From Eutreptiella sp. 'Long Island Sound 2002' (taxonomy: Eukaryota; Euglenozoa; Euglenophyceae; Eutreptiales; Eutreptiaceae), in the NCBI GenBank assembly GCA_964036045.1, contig OZ038380.1, positions 168,047,535 to 168,111,534 of the forward strand: a stretch of DNA of 64,000 bases, written 5' to 3'. Shown piece by piece: positions 41,801-52,679 of the stretch; the first letter of the stretch is position 1, and every line of letters starts with the position of its first letter. The notes below the pieces were generated by a model. It was not told where the DNA came from. It saw only the letters and a program-made list of their open reading frames with translations, and searched no databases. The position numbers were made by a program, and so were the translations under genes.

Positions 41801-44800
41801 GGTGTGGTGTGTGTGGTGTGTGGTGTGGTGTGTGGTGTGTGGTGTGTGGTGTGTGGTGTGTGGTGTGTGGTGTGTGGGGTGTGGGGTGTGGTGTGTGGTG
41901 TGCGGGGTGCGGTTGTGGTGCGTGGTGTGTGGTGTGTGGTGCGTGGTGTGTGGGGTGTGGGGTGTGGTGTGTGGTGTGTGATGTGTGGTGTGTGGTGTGT
42001 GGTGTGTGGTGTGTGGTGTGTGGTGCGTGGTGTGTGGTGTGTGGTGTGTGGTGTGTGGTGTGTGGTGTGCTGGGTGTGCTGTGTGGTGTGTGGGGTGTGG
42101 GGTGTGGTGTGTGGTTTGTGGAGTGTGGTATGTGGGGTGTGGGGTGTGGTGTGTGGTGTGTGGTGTGTGGTGTGTGGTGTGTGGGGCGTGGTGTGTGGGG
42201 TGTGGGGTGTGGTGTGTGGTGTGTGGTGTGTGGAGTGTGGTGTGCGGTGGGTGGTGTGTGGTGCGTGGTGTGTGGTGCGTGGCGTGTGGTGTGTGGTGTG
42301 TGGTGCGTGGTGTGTGGTGTGTGGTGTGTGGAGTGTGGGGTGTGGTTTGTGGTGTGTGGTGTGTGGTGTGTGGTGTGTGGTGTGTGGTGTTTGGTGTGTG
42401 GTGTGTGGTGTGTGGTGTGTGGTGTGTGGTGTGTGGTGTGTGGTGTGTGGGGTGTGGTGTGTGGTGTGTGGTGTGTGGTGTGTGGAGTGTGGTGTGTGGT
42501 GTGTGGTGTGTGGTGTGTGGGGCGTGGTGTGTGGTGTGTGGGGTGTGGGTTGTGGTGTGTGGAGTGTGGTGTGTGGGGCGTGGTGTGTGGTGTGTGGGGT
42601 GTGGGTTGTGGTGTGTGGTGTGTGGTGTGTGGTGTGTGGGGTGTGGTGTGTGGTGTGTGGTGTGTGGTGTGTGGTGCGTGGTGTGTGGTGTGTGGTATGT
42701 GGTGTGTGGTGTGTGGTGCGTGGTGTGTGGTGTGTGGTGTGTGGTGTGTGGTGTGTGGTGTGTGGTGTGTGGTGTGTGGTGTGTGGTGTGTGGTGTGTGG
42801 GGCGTGGTGTGTGGTGTGTGGAGTGTGGTGTGTGGTGTGTGGTGTGTGGTGTGTGGGGCGTGGTGTGTGGTGTGTGGGGTGTGGGTTGTGGTGTGTGGTG
42901 TGTGGTGTGTGGTGTGTGGGGTGTGGTGTGTGGTGTGTGGTGTGTGGTGTGTGGTGCGTGGTGTGTGGTGTGTGGTATGTGGTGTGTGGTGTGTGGTGCG
43001 TGGTGTGTGGTGTGTGGTGTGTGGTGTGTGGTGTGTGGTGTGTGGTGTGTGGTGTGTGGTGTGTGGTGTGTGGTGTGTGGTGTGTGGTGTGTGGTGTGTG
43101 GTGTGTGGTGTGTGGGGTGTGGTGTGTGGTGTGTGGTGTGTGGTGTGTGGTGTGTGGTGCGTGGTGTGTGGTGTGTGGTGCGTGGTGTGTGGTGTGTGGT
43201 GTGTGGTGTGTGGTGTGTGGTGTGTGGTGTGTGGGGTGTGGTTTGTGGTGTGTGATGTGTGGTGTGTGGTGTGTGGTGTGTGGTGTGTGGTGCGTGGTGT
43301 GTGGTGTGTGGTGTGTGGTGTGTGGTGTGTGGTGTGTGGAGTGTGGTGCGTGGTGTGTGGGGTGTGGTGTGTGGTGTGTGGTGTGTGGTGTGTGGTGTGT
43401 GGTGTGTGGTGTGTGGTGTGTGGTGTGTGGTGTGTGGTGTGTGGTGTGTGGTGTGTGGTTTGTGGTTTGTGGTGTGTGGTGTGTGGTGTGTGGTGTGTTG
43501 TGTCTGGTGTGTGGTGTGTGGTGTGTGGTGTGTGGTGTGTAGTGCGTGGTGTGTGGGGTGTGGTGTGTGGTGTGTGGTGTGTGGTGTGTGGTGTGTGGTG
43601 TGTGGTGTGTGGTGCATGGTGGGTGGTGGGTGGTGTGTGGTGCGTGGTGTGTGGTGCGTGGTGTGTGGTGTGTGGTGCGTGGTGTGTGGTGTGTGGTGTG
43701 TGGTGTGTCGTGTGTGGTGTGTGATGTGTGGTGTGTGGTGTGTGGTGTGTGGTGTGTGATGTGTGCCGAAGGTGCTGTTACCGAAGGGCAGAAGGCCGGG
43801 ATGTCTACCCACGGGTACAGGTAAACGGGCTGGGCTGTGTGTGTTGTGTGCGCGCTGTGCGTAAGTGTGGTGTGTGGTGTGTGATGTGTGGTGTGTGGTG
43901 TGTGGTGTGTGGTGTGTGGTGTGTGGTGTGTGGAGTGTGGTGTGTGGAGTGTGGTGTGTGGGGTGTGGTGTGTGGTGTGTGGTGTGTGGTGTGTGGTGTG
44001 TGGTGTGTGGTGTGTGGTGTGTGGTGCGTGGTGTGTGGTGTGTGGTGTGTGGTGTGTGGTGCGTGGTGTGTGGTGTGTGGTGTGTGGGGTGTGGTGTGTG
44101 GTGTGTGGTGTGTGGTGTGTGGAGTGTGGTGTGTGGTGTGTGATGTGTGGTGTGTGGTGTGTGGTGTGTGGTGTGTGGTGTGTGGTGTGTGGGGTGTGGG
44201 GTGTGGTGTGTGGGGTGCGGTGTGTGGTGTGTCGTGTGTGGTGTGTGGGGTGTGGGGTGTGGTGTGTGGTGTGTGGTGTGTGGTGTGTGGGGTGTGGTGT
44301 GTGGTGTGTGGGGTGTGGTGTGTGATGTGTGGTGTGTGGTGTGTGGGGTGTGGGGTGTGGGGTGTGGTGTGCGGGGTGTGGTTGTGGTGCGTGGTGTGTG
44401 GTGTGTGGTGTGTGGTGTGTGGTGCGTGGTGTGTGGTGTGTGGTGTGTGGTGTGTGGTGTGTGGTGTGTGGGGTGTGGTGTGTGGGGTGTGGTGTGCGGG
44501 GTGTGGTGTGTGGTGTGTGGGGTGTGGTGTGTGGTGTGTGGTGTGTGGTGTGTGGGGTGTGGGGTGTGGTGTGCGGGGTGTGGTTGTGGTGCGTGGTGTG
44601 TGGAGTGTGGTGTGTGGTGTGTGGTGCGTGGTGTGTGGTGTGTGGTGTGTGGTGTGTGGTGTGTGGTTTGTGGTGTGTGGGGTGTGGTGTGTGGGGTGTG
44701 GTGTGTGGGGTGTGGTGTGTGGTGTGTGGTGTGTGGGGTGTGGTGTGTGGAGTGTGGTGTGTGGGGTGTGGTGTGTGGTGTGTGGTGTGTGGTGTGTGAT

Positions 44801-46515
44801 GTGTGGTGTGTGGTGTGTGGTGTGTGGCCCGTGGTGTGTGGTGTGTGGTGTGTGGGGTGTGGGGTGTGGTGTGTGGGGTGTGGTGTGTGGTGTGTGGTGT
44901 GTGGTGTGTGGGGTGTGGGGAGTGGTGTGTGGTGTGTGGTGTGTGGTGTGTGGGGTGTGGTGTGTGGGGTGTGGTGTGTGGGGTGTGGTGTGTGGTGTGT
45001 GGTTTGTGGTGTGTGGGGTGTGGTGTGTGGGGTGTGGTGTGTGGGGTGTGGTGTGTGGGGTGTGGGGTGTGGTGTGTGGAGTGTGGTGTGTGGTTTGTGG
45101 TGTGTGGTGTGTGGTGTGTGGTGTGTGATGTGCGGTGTGTGGTGTGTGGTGTGTGGCCCGTGGTGTGTGGTGTGTGGTGTGTGGGGTGTGGGGTGTGGTG
45201 TGTGGGGTGTGGTGTGTGGTGTGTGGTGTGTGGTGTGTGGGGTGTGGGGAGTGGTGTGTGGTGTGTGGTGTGTGGTGTGTGGGGTGTGGTGTGTGGTGAT
45301 TGTGGTGTGTGGTGTGTGGTGTGTGGTGTGTGGGATATGGTGTGTGGTGTGTGGTGTGTGGGGTGTGGTGTGTGGTGTGTGGTGCGTGGTGCGTGGTGCG
45401 TGGTGCGTGGTGTGTGATGTGTGGTGTGTGGGGTGTAGGGTGTGGGGTGTGGTGTGTGGGGTGTGGGGTGTGGGGTGTGGTGTGTGGGGTGTGGTGTGTG
45501 GTGTGTGGTGTGTGGTGTGTGGGGTGTGGGGTGTGGTGTGTGGTGTGTGGGGTGTGGTGTGTGGGGTGTGGTGTGTGGTGTGTGGTGTGTGGAGTGTGGT
45601 GTGTGGGGTGTGGTGTGTGGGGTGTGGGGTGTGGTGTGTGGGGTGTGGTGTGTGGGGTGTGGTGTGTGGTGTGTGGTGTGTGGTGTGTGGTGTGTGGTGT
45701 GTGGTGTGTGGAGTGTGGGGTGTGGTGTGTGGTGTGTGGTGCGTGGTGTGTGGTGTGTGGTGTGTGGTGTGTGGAGTGTGGGGTGTGGTGTGTGGGGTGT
45801 GGGGTGTGGTGTGTGGTGTGTGGGGTGTGGGGTGTGGTGTGTGGTGTGTGGTGTGTGGAGTGTGGTGCGTGGTGTGTGGGGTGTGGGGTGTGGGGTGTGG
45901 TGTGTGGGGTGTGGTGTGTGGTGTGTGGTGTGTGGTGTGTGGGGTGTGGTGTGTGGAGTGTGGTGTGTGGTGTGTGGTGCGTGGTGCGTGGTGTGTGGTG
46001 CTTGGTGCGTGGGGTGTGGTGTGTGGGGTGTGGGGTGTGGGGTGCGCTGTGTGGGGTGTGGGGTGTGGGGTGTGGTGTGTGGTGTGTGGTGTGGGGTGTG
46101 TGGTGTGTGGTGTGTGGAGTGTGGAGTGTGGTGTGTGGAGTGTGGTGTGCGGTGTGTGGGGTGTGGGGTGTGGTGTGTGGGGTGTGGTGTGTGGTGTGTC
46201 GTGTGTGGTGTGTGGAGTGTGGTGTGTGGGGTCTGGGGTGTGGGGTGTGGTGTGTGGTGTGTGGTGTGTGGTGTGTGGTGTGTGGTGTGTTGTGTGTGGT
46301 GTGTGGGGTGTGGGGTGTGGTGTGTGGGGTGTGGTGTGTGGTGTGTGGTGTGTGGAGTGTGGTGCGTGGTGTGTGGGGTGTGGTGTGTGGTGTGTGGTGT
46401 GTGGTGTGTGGTGTGTGGTGTGTGGTGTGTGGTGTGTGGTGTGTGGTGTGTGGTGTGTGGAGTGATGTGGGTGATGTAGGGGTGCGTGGGTGTGGGATGT
46501 GGGACGTGTGGCCGT
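35830..46515. repeat. 10.7-kb array of a 7-bp TGTGTGG-type unit
   Basis: Nearly continuous tandem heptamer GTGTGGT with GTGTGGG, GTGTGGA, GCGTGGT and ATGTGGT variants, over 1500 units. The first 350 bp are a looser GTGTTGTGTGGGGTGTGTG form. Higher-order repeats are visible: the rare word TGTTGTGTGAG followed by the same variant string occurs at 38811, 39450, 40803 and 41424. One non-repeat island lies at 43768-43865. Three units make 21 bp, so every frame on both strands stays open for kilobases (HTPHTTH on minus, VCGVWCV on plus) without being a gene. Confidence 0.97.
43768..43865. other. Unique 98-bp island inside the heptamer array
   Basis: CCGAAGGTGCTGTTACCGAA continues through GGGATGTCTACCCACGGGTA and CAGGTAAACGGGC before the array resumes. 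It contains an exon-like GGTACAG|GTAAAC donor on the plus strand (AEGAVTEGQKAGMSTHGYR), but no acceptor context other than the array itself. Confidence 0.6.
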
Positions 46516-46570
46516 GTGGCGTGTCACGCTGCCGCGGGATGGTGCAGAAGCAGTCTGGGGCGGAGGGGGA

Positions 46571-47216
46571 TCAACAGAAGCGGGAGGGCACCGTGAGAGG
46601 AGACGAAGGAAAGGGCCGCGGGGTCCTGGAGGGGGTCTGTGAAGCGCTGGATGAGGCCTGGGGGAGCGTCGATGCTACAGTCGACCGGGTGCCGCCCGCC
46701 GGTGAGGCCTCCACCGCCGTCGGCGTTCCTGCCGCCTGCAGAGCTGCCACGTGGAGCCCCGCCACGATGTTCCTGAGCTGGGCATGCGTGGCGAAGTGCT
46801 CCAGCGCGTGGGCCCTCGCTGCCTCGTTGGCCGCCCTCCTCTCCGCAGTGGGCGCCTCCAGCCAGCGGGCCACCTCCCGGACGACACGGCGGACGCTGGA
46901 CCGCCGCACGATCTCCTCCCGCAGCCGCGCGACGGCCGCCGCGTCGAGCCCCTCCGGCAGCGCACGGTACATCCGCAGCGACGCGGCCGCTTCGGCGGCC
47001 GGGTAGTCGACGCCCACGGCCCCTGGGGGCGCGCGCGACGCGGGACCGCCGACCCTCGTGCCGATGGTCACGCCGTACGACCCCTCCACGCACTTGTACA
47101 TGGCCTCGGCCACGGCCCGACCGGAACCCTCTTTGCTGCTGAGCTGCAGTCGCACGCGCGAGGCCGTGACGAGGGCGTTGAGCTCCAGATGGTGCATCTC
47201 TCGGCCGGTGTAGCAC
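46571..47216 (-). CDS. Exon 3 of the GT4 gene (C-terminal Rossmann half)
   Basis: Acceptor TTTGAACAG|GTGCTAC; ends at TGA, 46571. Carries LNALVTASRVRLQLSSKEG, the EX7E motif, AMYKC and the IGTRVGG segment equivalent to the family's IATRAGG, then an Ala/Arg-rich tail and a Ser/Pro-rich last 35 residues. The giant heptamer array starts 55 bp beyond the stop. Confidence 0.8.
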
Positions 47217-50200
47217 CTGTTCAAAGGTTTTTCGTAGCAACGGGGGGATGCGTTGGAAGGGGGGGGGGGTACTCCCCCCCCCCCCCTCCAGGTGGTTGTG
47301 GTTGAGCACCTCCCCCCCCCCCCCGTCTGGGGTCTTTGTGATGACCGCATCCCAGGCACTGATCAGGCCGTCAGGGTCAGGGGAGGACGCCATGGGTCCC
47401 TTTGGTCAGGGGGGGGGGGTCGCCTCCTGCGGTTGTCGGCCGTTCTAATGTACGGCTGCCCCCCCCCCCCCCCCCCCCCTCCTGATCAGGCCGTCAGGGG
47501 AGGACGCCATGGGCAGAAGTTGCATTCCGGATGCCCCCCCCCCCCCAGGGGCAGGGGGATGCCCGCAGTAGTGCGGATGCCCGCAGTAGTGCGGGTGCCC
47601 TGCTTGTCATGGCAGAAGGTTCAAGGGCGAGAGGCCAATAGGCGCCGCCACAGGCTAACAGAGCCAACCACCAAGGCCTTGTGCCAACCCCCCCCCCCCC
47701 CCCCAGGAGGACGCCCAGCCTATGCCCAGCCACTGTCTCTCGGACGGCAAGGAGCGTTGTACTGGTGCCTCGCCTACCCTACCCCCCGGGGGTGTGGGTG
47801 TGTGCCTGCCTTTTAAAGAATGGTGGGTGCCTCCTTCTGATGGGACCCCGCCCCCCCCAGCCCCCCCCCCCCGGGGGCCAAGAGTGGGTTGGTGGTTTTG
47901 AGGGGAAGGGCTATATCCTGTTTTTGTTTTTTCATTCTTCATTTTCATTCATTTCATCCCTCATATTTTGTGTTGGTCAGTCAGTGAGTGGATGGGTGCC
48001 TCTTGAGCTGACCCCCCCCCTCCCCTGTGGGGGTGGATCAAGTGCTGTGGTGCCTGCCAAAAGTGGGTGCCCCTTCTCATTCTGCCCCCCGCCGCCCCCC
48101 GTCCGCAGGGTTGCATTCGAAGGGAAGGGGCCTCAGAGGCGGCCCCACAGGCGGTTAGGCAGGCGGTTGGAGGAGGTTGCCAAAGCGGTTGGGGGCGAGT
48201 ATTGTCGGTTACAAACGCCAGTGAAGCTCGCACGCACCTGTTCCTGGCTCGGTTTTGTGTTACGAGGGTCCGCCTCGCGTCGCGCATCAGCCGGTACGCC
48301 GCGTCCCACTGCGCCTCGGTGAAACGGACGCACTCCGCACGGCCGCCCTCCGACGCCAAAAGGGCATCCGCGGTGGACGGGGCGATCATGTCAAAGTGCA
48401 GCAGCTCCCGCACCACGTGCGGCGTGGAGCACGCGACCATCTGCATGATCTCCTCGTAGACGCGCCGGCGCTGGTGCTCGGCCATGGGCTGCGCCTCCGC
48501 GATGCGGGCCATGAGGTGCTCCTCGCGGCTGGTGTCGCTGAGCGCCAGGAAGAATACGCGGCGCCGGATGTTCTGCATCTCCGGCGGAAGGCCGGCGAGA
48601 GGGTACTGGTCAAGATACTCCTGCAGCCGCCGCCGGAGACCGGCATCCCCGGGGGCGGGGGCGGCGTAGATGAATCTCGCGGACCTGCGAGGGGCAGGGG
48701 CAAGGGGCTTCGAGGCCGAGGCCAACGCTGACCTATGAATGCAGCCTCCCCTCCCAAGCCCTCGGCCCCAGGGATGTATTAGAAGGGGGGGGGGAGGGGG
48801 NNNNNNNNNNNNNNNNNNNNNNNNNNNNNNNNNNNNNNNNNNNNNNNNNNNNNNNNNNNNNNNNNNNNNNNNNNNNNNNNNNNNNNNNNNNNNNNNNNNN
48901 NNNNNNNNNNNNNNNNNNNNNNNNNNNNNNNNNNNNNNNNNNNNNNNNNNNNNNNNNNNNNNNNNNNNNNNNNNNNNNNNNNNNNNNNNNNNNNNNNNNN
49001 TTGAGGTGTTGGCACTGGGTGAAATATCGTTTGAGGGCATGGGGGTAGTTGAAAAGGAGGTTTGAGGTGTTGGCACTGTGTGAAATATGTTTTGAGGGCA
49101 TGGGGGCAGGTGAAAGGGGGCTGGAGGTGTTGGCATTGGGTGAAATGTGTTTTGAGGGCATGGCGGGAGTTAAAAAGGGGTTTGAGGTGTCCGCACGGGG
49201 TGAAATGCGTTTTGATGGCATGGGGGCAGTTGAAAAAGTGGTTTGAGGTGTTGGCACTGTGTGAAATGTGTTTTCAGGGCATGGGGGCAGTTGAAAAGGG
49301 GGTGTGAGGTGGTGGCACTGTGTGAAATGTGTTTTTCCGGGCATGGGGGAAGTTGAAAAGGGGGATGGGGGGGTGGGGCTGTGGGGGGGAGGGATGGGGG
49401 GGTGGGGCTGTGGGGGGGGAGGGATGGGGGGGTGGGGCTGTGGGGGGGGGAGGGATGGGTGGGTGGGGCTGTGGGGGGGGGAGGGATGGGTGGGGTGGGG
49501 CTGTGGGGGGGGGAGGATGGGGGGTGGGGCTGTGGGGGGGAGGGATGGGGGGGTGGGGCTGCGGGGGGGACCCCCCCCCCGCAGGAGATCCTGAGTTGTT
49601 GGAGGCGCCGAAGAACTTTTTTGGCCTCAACTGACCTGCTTTTGATTGGCTGAAACCCGGAGAAAAATTTGCCCCATCACTTAAGAGGGGGTGGGGGGGT
49701 GGGGGGGGGGGGGTCAGCCCCCCCCCCCCACCCCTGCCCCCCGCCTCAGGAGACCCTGAGTTGTTAGAGGCGCCGAAGGCGCGGAACAAATTTTTTGGCC
49801 TAAACTGACCTGCGCCAAAGGCGCCAGAGAAGATTTTTGATTGGCCGAAGACCCGGAGAAAAATTTGCCCCATCACTTAAGAGGGGGTGGGGGGGATCAG
49901 ACCCCCCCCCCCTGCCCCCCCCCCCCCCCCCAAGAGATGCTGAGTTGTTAAACAAAACCCCGGGCCTCTCACCCCCCCCTCCTCCTGCGGCGTACGGCCG
50001 TTCCACTACATCACGGCCCCCCACCCACATCCCCTGCGTAGCGGCCTCACGCACCCCACCACCGCTCCAGCCCCCCAGACCGCCCGGCGGACCTTCTGCA
50101 ACGGCCCCGGCCCCTCCCACGCCCCTCGGGAACATCGCCGCCCGGGGGCCCCAAACACGACCCCAAAAACCGACGGTGCCATCGCATGTGACCGCACTGG

Positions 50201-52595
50201 CCCCAGCGGCAGTGCACTTCAGATGGGGTGGTCTCTGAGGGATGGCGCGGACGCCCCCCCCCGGACTGGCCACCCGCCGGACCTGCAGAGCAACACCCAC
50301 ACGAGCTCTGACTCGAGCCGCAGCCCAAATCCGGTCCCAATGGCCCTGAACTCTGCACAACAAACCAAAACAACGCCGGCGGACGCCCTGTGCCCCACGC
50401 GCATCGGCGCGCTTTCGCAATCCGACGCCCCAAGACCCCCTCGTGACCCCCCCCCCCCTCCAGCGGCACCGCACGTCGGTGTGCGTGCCCCCCAAGGCCC
50501 CATGAACGACCGCCGCGGAGGTCCGGTGGTGTGGCGATGCAACCCCAACACCCGCTGCTCCATCGGCCCCGCATGTCCTGCGGCAAAGACCGTTGCACTG
50601 CACAGCCACACCCCCATCACTGATCACTGATCACACCGTCGACACGAAGAAAAGCGGTTGTGGCGCGGGCCATCGAAGTCGGTTGCGCGGCTCACGTGGC
50701 GGCCGGCCCTTTCCCCCGAAGAGGAACACCGCTCCCCTGAATGCCTGTGCCCCCCCCCCCCCCCCCTACTGCACGCCTGCAAGCCCCGTCGCTGCCCATT
50801 GCCAGCGGCTGCACGTGCCGCACAGCCTTGACCCCCGCACCCCAACTCCCCACGACCGTCACCAGAGAGACGCCCCAACAAACGCGGCTCTCGGTGCCCT
50901 CGGCGAGTCCCGTGCCATCGGATGCCCCGCACGGCGTGTGCCAGTCCAGCACCGCAAGGGGGCGTCTGCGCCCCGCGCCCCTCATTCGGATGGCCGTGCC
51001 CGACCGACCTCGGGACCACCCCCAACACCCAAAACGCCGCGTGCACAGGCCAACGACGGCAATGAAAGACCGGTGGGGCACGTCACTGGCAGCATTGTGC
51101 AACTCTGGGCAGTCCCGCAAGGCACTTGCAGCCGACCGGCCGCCCAGGGGGCGGTTTGTGTGCTCACGGCCGGCGCAGGCCTTTTGAAAAAAGCGTACGT
51201 TCGCGTAATTTTTTTTTTGCGGGACAGTCGTAGTTTTTTTTTTTTGGCGGTGAACGCGCGTACAAAACAATCGCACCGTCGCGCGTTCTTTTGTATTTGC
51301 GGTTCAGCGCAAGTACCCCCTCTTTTTTGTTACTCGCATTTTCTGCAAAACAAAAGTACACGACTCACAAACACCGAAGTATTGGAAAGGGGGGGGGGAG
51401 GGGAAGGGGGGGTCTGGGACCCAAAAAGTTTGTGTACCTAAAATGGCCCGACCAGATTTTCCCGCTTTGGTCTGGGGAGCGGGGAGGGCAGGGGGGGATA
51501 TGGCCATTCTACTGCATGCCTGCCCACAACATACGCGCGGGTCTCCACGTCCCTGCAGCCCTTCAGGCCCTCGATGAAGGAGGTCACCGCCTCCAAGGGC
51601 CCCGCGCACGGGGCGTAGCGGGCGGCCGCGGTCACGAGGGGGGGGACGGGGTGGGTGACGTTGGCGATGACGCCGTACTTGGCCAGCGTCGCCCGGACGA
51701 GCCCCTTGTTGACGGGCACGTTCCGGAACGAGAGCGGGTCGACGGCGGGGCCCAGGACGCGCACGGGCACCGCCCGCAGCGCCAGCGCCGCGCCGCACGC
51801 GTCCCGGCGGAGGACGGCGGCGTGCGCGCGGAGGGCGGCGGGCCCCGGCGCGCGCGGCGCCCCGGCCCACCGCAGGAACCGGAGCAGCAGCGCGTCGCGG
51901 GCCTCGTCGAGCCGGCCCTCCAGAAGGTCGGCCACGTACGCCCGGACGCTGGGCTCCGGGTCCACGCGGCCGGGGCCCCGCCACTGGACCAGCGCGCCCG
52001 GGAAGACCGCGCGGATCAGGGGGATCAGGCCCAGGGGCCCGGGGCCGTCCACCCAAACGGCGTCCGCGCCGGCGACGAAGGGCCGCAGCCGCGCGAAGTT
52101 GTGGATGGCCACGAGATGCAGGACCTCGACGTCGGCCTGCGTCAGGGGCCGGTGGTCGGGGCTCCGGAGGCCCTCCCGAAGGCGCGCCGCGGCCGCGTCG
52201 GAGAGGCCGCAGCCGTCGCCCACGAGCCACTCCGCGTCGCACCGCAGGTCCCGGAGCAGCGCAACGCTGTCCGGGCGCGTCTCCGCCGCGCCGCCCCCCG
52301 ACGCCGCGGCGCTGACGAAGCGGATGGCCAGCCGGTCCCCCTCGCCCTTGCCGACGAGCCCCTTCAGCCGCCGCACGGCCTCGCGCAGGTCCCGCGCCTC
52401 CTCCGGTCGCATGATCGCGCCCGCCTTGACGTACCGGGACAACGTCGCGGTCGCGCGGATCTCCACCGCGGGACTGGGGCGCCGGGCGGCGGCGAGGGAC
52501 GTCAGAAGTTCCGCGCGCCGCGCGTCCTCGAGGGCCGCCAAAGGGGTGGCCCTCAGCCAATCAGCACAGCTCAGCTCGGGCACCGTAGGGGCCAT
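46571..52595 (-). CDS. GT4 glycosyltransferase, trehalose synthase/CCG-9-like
   Basis: Exons 52595-51535, 48684-48238 and 47216-46571 join in frame (two phase-2 junctions) to 717 codons plus TGA, near the size of fungal CCG-9-type proteins. The ATG has an in-frame TGA 9 bp upstream. Visible order: N-terminal helical region (1-150); donor-half GT-B landmarks with VDGPGPLGLIPLIRAVFPG at 182-200 and WRGPGRVDPEP at 205-215; GPAVDPLSFRNVPVN at 282-296, matching the family's PAIDPLSxKN; VTAAARYAPCAG at 321-332, matching VARFDPxKG; and LNALVTASRVRLQLSSKEG with the retaining-GT EX7E pair E532/E540. The family joins glucose from a nucleotide sugar, or from trehalose by phosphorolysis, in the cytosol. 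The Lys of the DPxKG motif is absent and residues 355-500 are unusually long and divergent, so activity is uncertain. A related retaining GT4 enzyme is the alternative. Confidence 0.82.
47217..48237 (-). other. Intron 2 of the GT4 gene, transposon-like content
   Basis: GTGCGTG donor and CAG acceptor. The two splice sites sit in the same 10-bp word GAACAGGTGC. Near the acceptor lies an element-like segment (47242-47455) with left end GGGGGATGCGTTGGAAGGGG and reverse-complemented right end CAGCCGTACATTAGAACGG, resembling the 5639-5890 MITE. CAGGGTTGCATTCGAAGGG at 48107 is another such end. The rest is C/G tracts. Confidence 0.55.
48238..48684 (-). CDS. Exon 2 of the GT4 gene (149 codons)
   Basis: CCCCTCGCAG|GTCCGC acceptor and GAACAG|GTGCGTG donor, phase 2 on both sides. 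Encodes RFIYAAPAPGDAGLRRRLQE, equivalent to the strand and loop after the first Rossmann motif, and then a helical insertion (AEHQRRRVYEEIMQMVACST, HVVRELLHFDMIAPSTADAL) that has no clear counterpart I can recall in the family. Confidence 0.8.
48801..49000. other. Assembly gap (200 N)
   Basis: Exactly 200 N, preceded by a G tract. Confidence 0.99.
49001..49370. repeat. 60-bp tandem repeat, six copies
   Basis: Unit starts TTTGAGGTGTTGGCACTGTG, followed by TGAAATGTGTTTTGAGGGCA and TGGGGGCAGTTGAAAAGGGG. Its left border is the N gap, so the array was probably longer. Confidence 0.95.
49371..49580. repeat. About 31-bp G-rich tandem repeat
   Basis: Six to seven units of GGGATGGGGGGGTGGGGCTG plus a G tract of varying length. 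Strong G-quadruplex potential and a likely polymerase-slippage site. Confidence 0.9.
49590..49900. repeat. Duplicated GGCGCCGAAG/ATTGGC element debris
   Basis: Two direct copies (49590-49690 and 49753-49893) share GAGTTGTT(G/A)GAGGCGCCGAA, TTTTTGGCCT, ACTGACCTGC and CCCGGAGAAAAATTTGCCCC, then CATCACTTAAGAGGGGGTGG. A third diverged relative lies at 2640-2690 (GATCGGCCGAAGGCCCAGAG). Confidence 0.8.
51380..51480 (+). mobile_element. G-tract element, copy 3
   Basis: GAAGTATTGGAAAGGGGG, G tract, TCTGGGACCCAAAAAGTTTG and GGCCCGACCAGATTTTCCCG, as in copies 1, 2 and 4. Lies inside intron 1 of the GT4 gene, next to the donor. Confidence 0.5.
51535..52595 (-). CDS. Exon 1 of the GT4 gene (residues 1-354)
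   Basis: Starts at the ATG at 52595 and ends at GCGC|GTATGT. Very GC-rich at codon third positions, with Ala and Arg dominating. Carries the N-terminal Rossmann half with the VDGPGP and PAVDPLSFRN landmarks. Confidence 0.82.
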
Positions 52596-52679
52596 TGCGA
52601 CTTGTCAAGCGAATGGATCACATGTCCGCGGGGGGTCACCTCGCGGATACCTTGTGCAGAAGCGGATGGCCCCCGGGGG

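Larger units (their letters stand above)
48685..51534 (-). other. Intron 1 of the GT4 gene (2.85 kb)
   Basis: GTATGT donor at 51534; GCAG acceptor at 48685. The donor is followed after 12 bases by CAGGCATGCAGTAGAATGGC, and 84 bp before the acceptor lies the complement of CAGGGATGTATTAGAAGG (48769), so inverted element-like ends bracket most of the intron. In between are the 200-N gap, a 60-bp tandem repeat, GGGATGGGGGGGTGGGGCTG arrays, a duplicated 49590/49753 block and 1.4 kb of unique GC-rich DNA without a supported exon. Confidence 0.6.

Noticed and set aside
35782-46527. A 3581-codon His/Thr/Pro reading frame on the minus strand, and long Val/Cys/Gly/Trp frames on the plus strand
   Set aside because: They are translations of the 7-bp satellite. 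Three units make 21 bp with no stop word, so all frames stay open. There is no codon bias, domain or splice signal.
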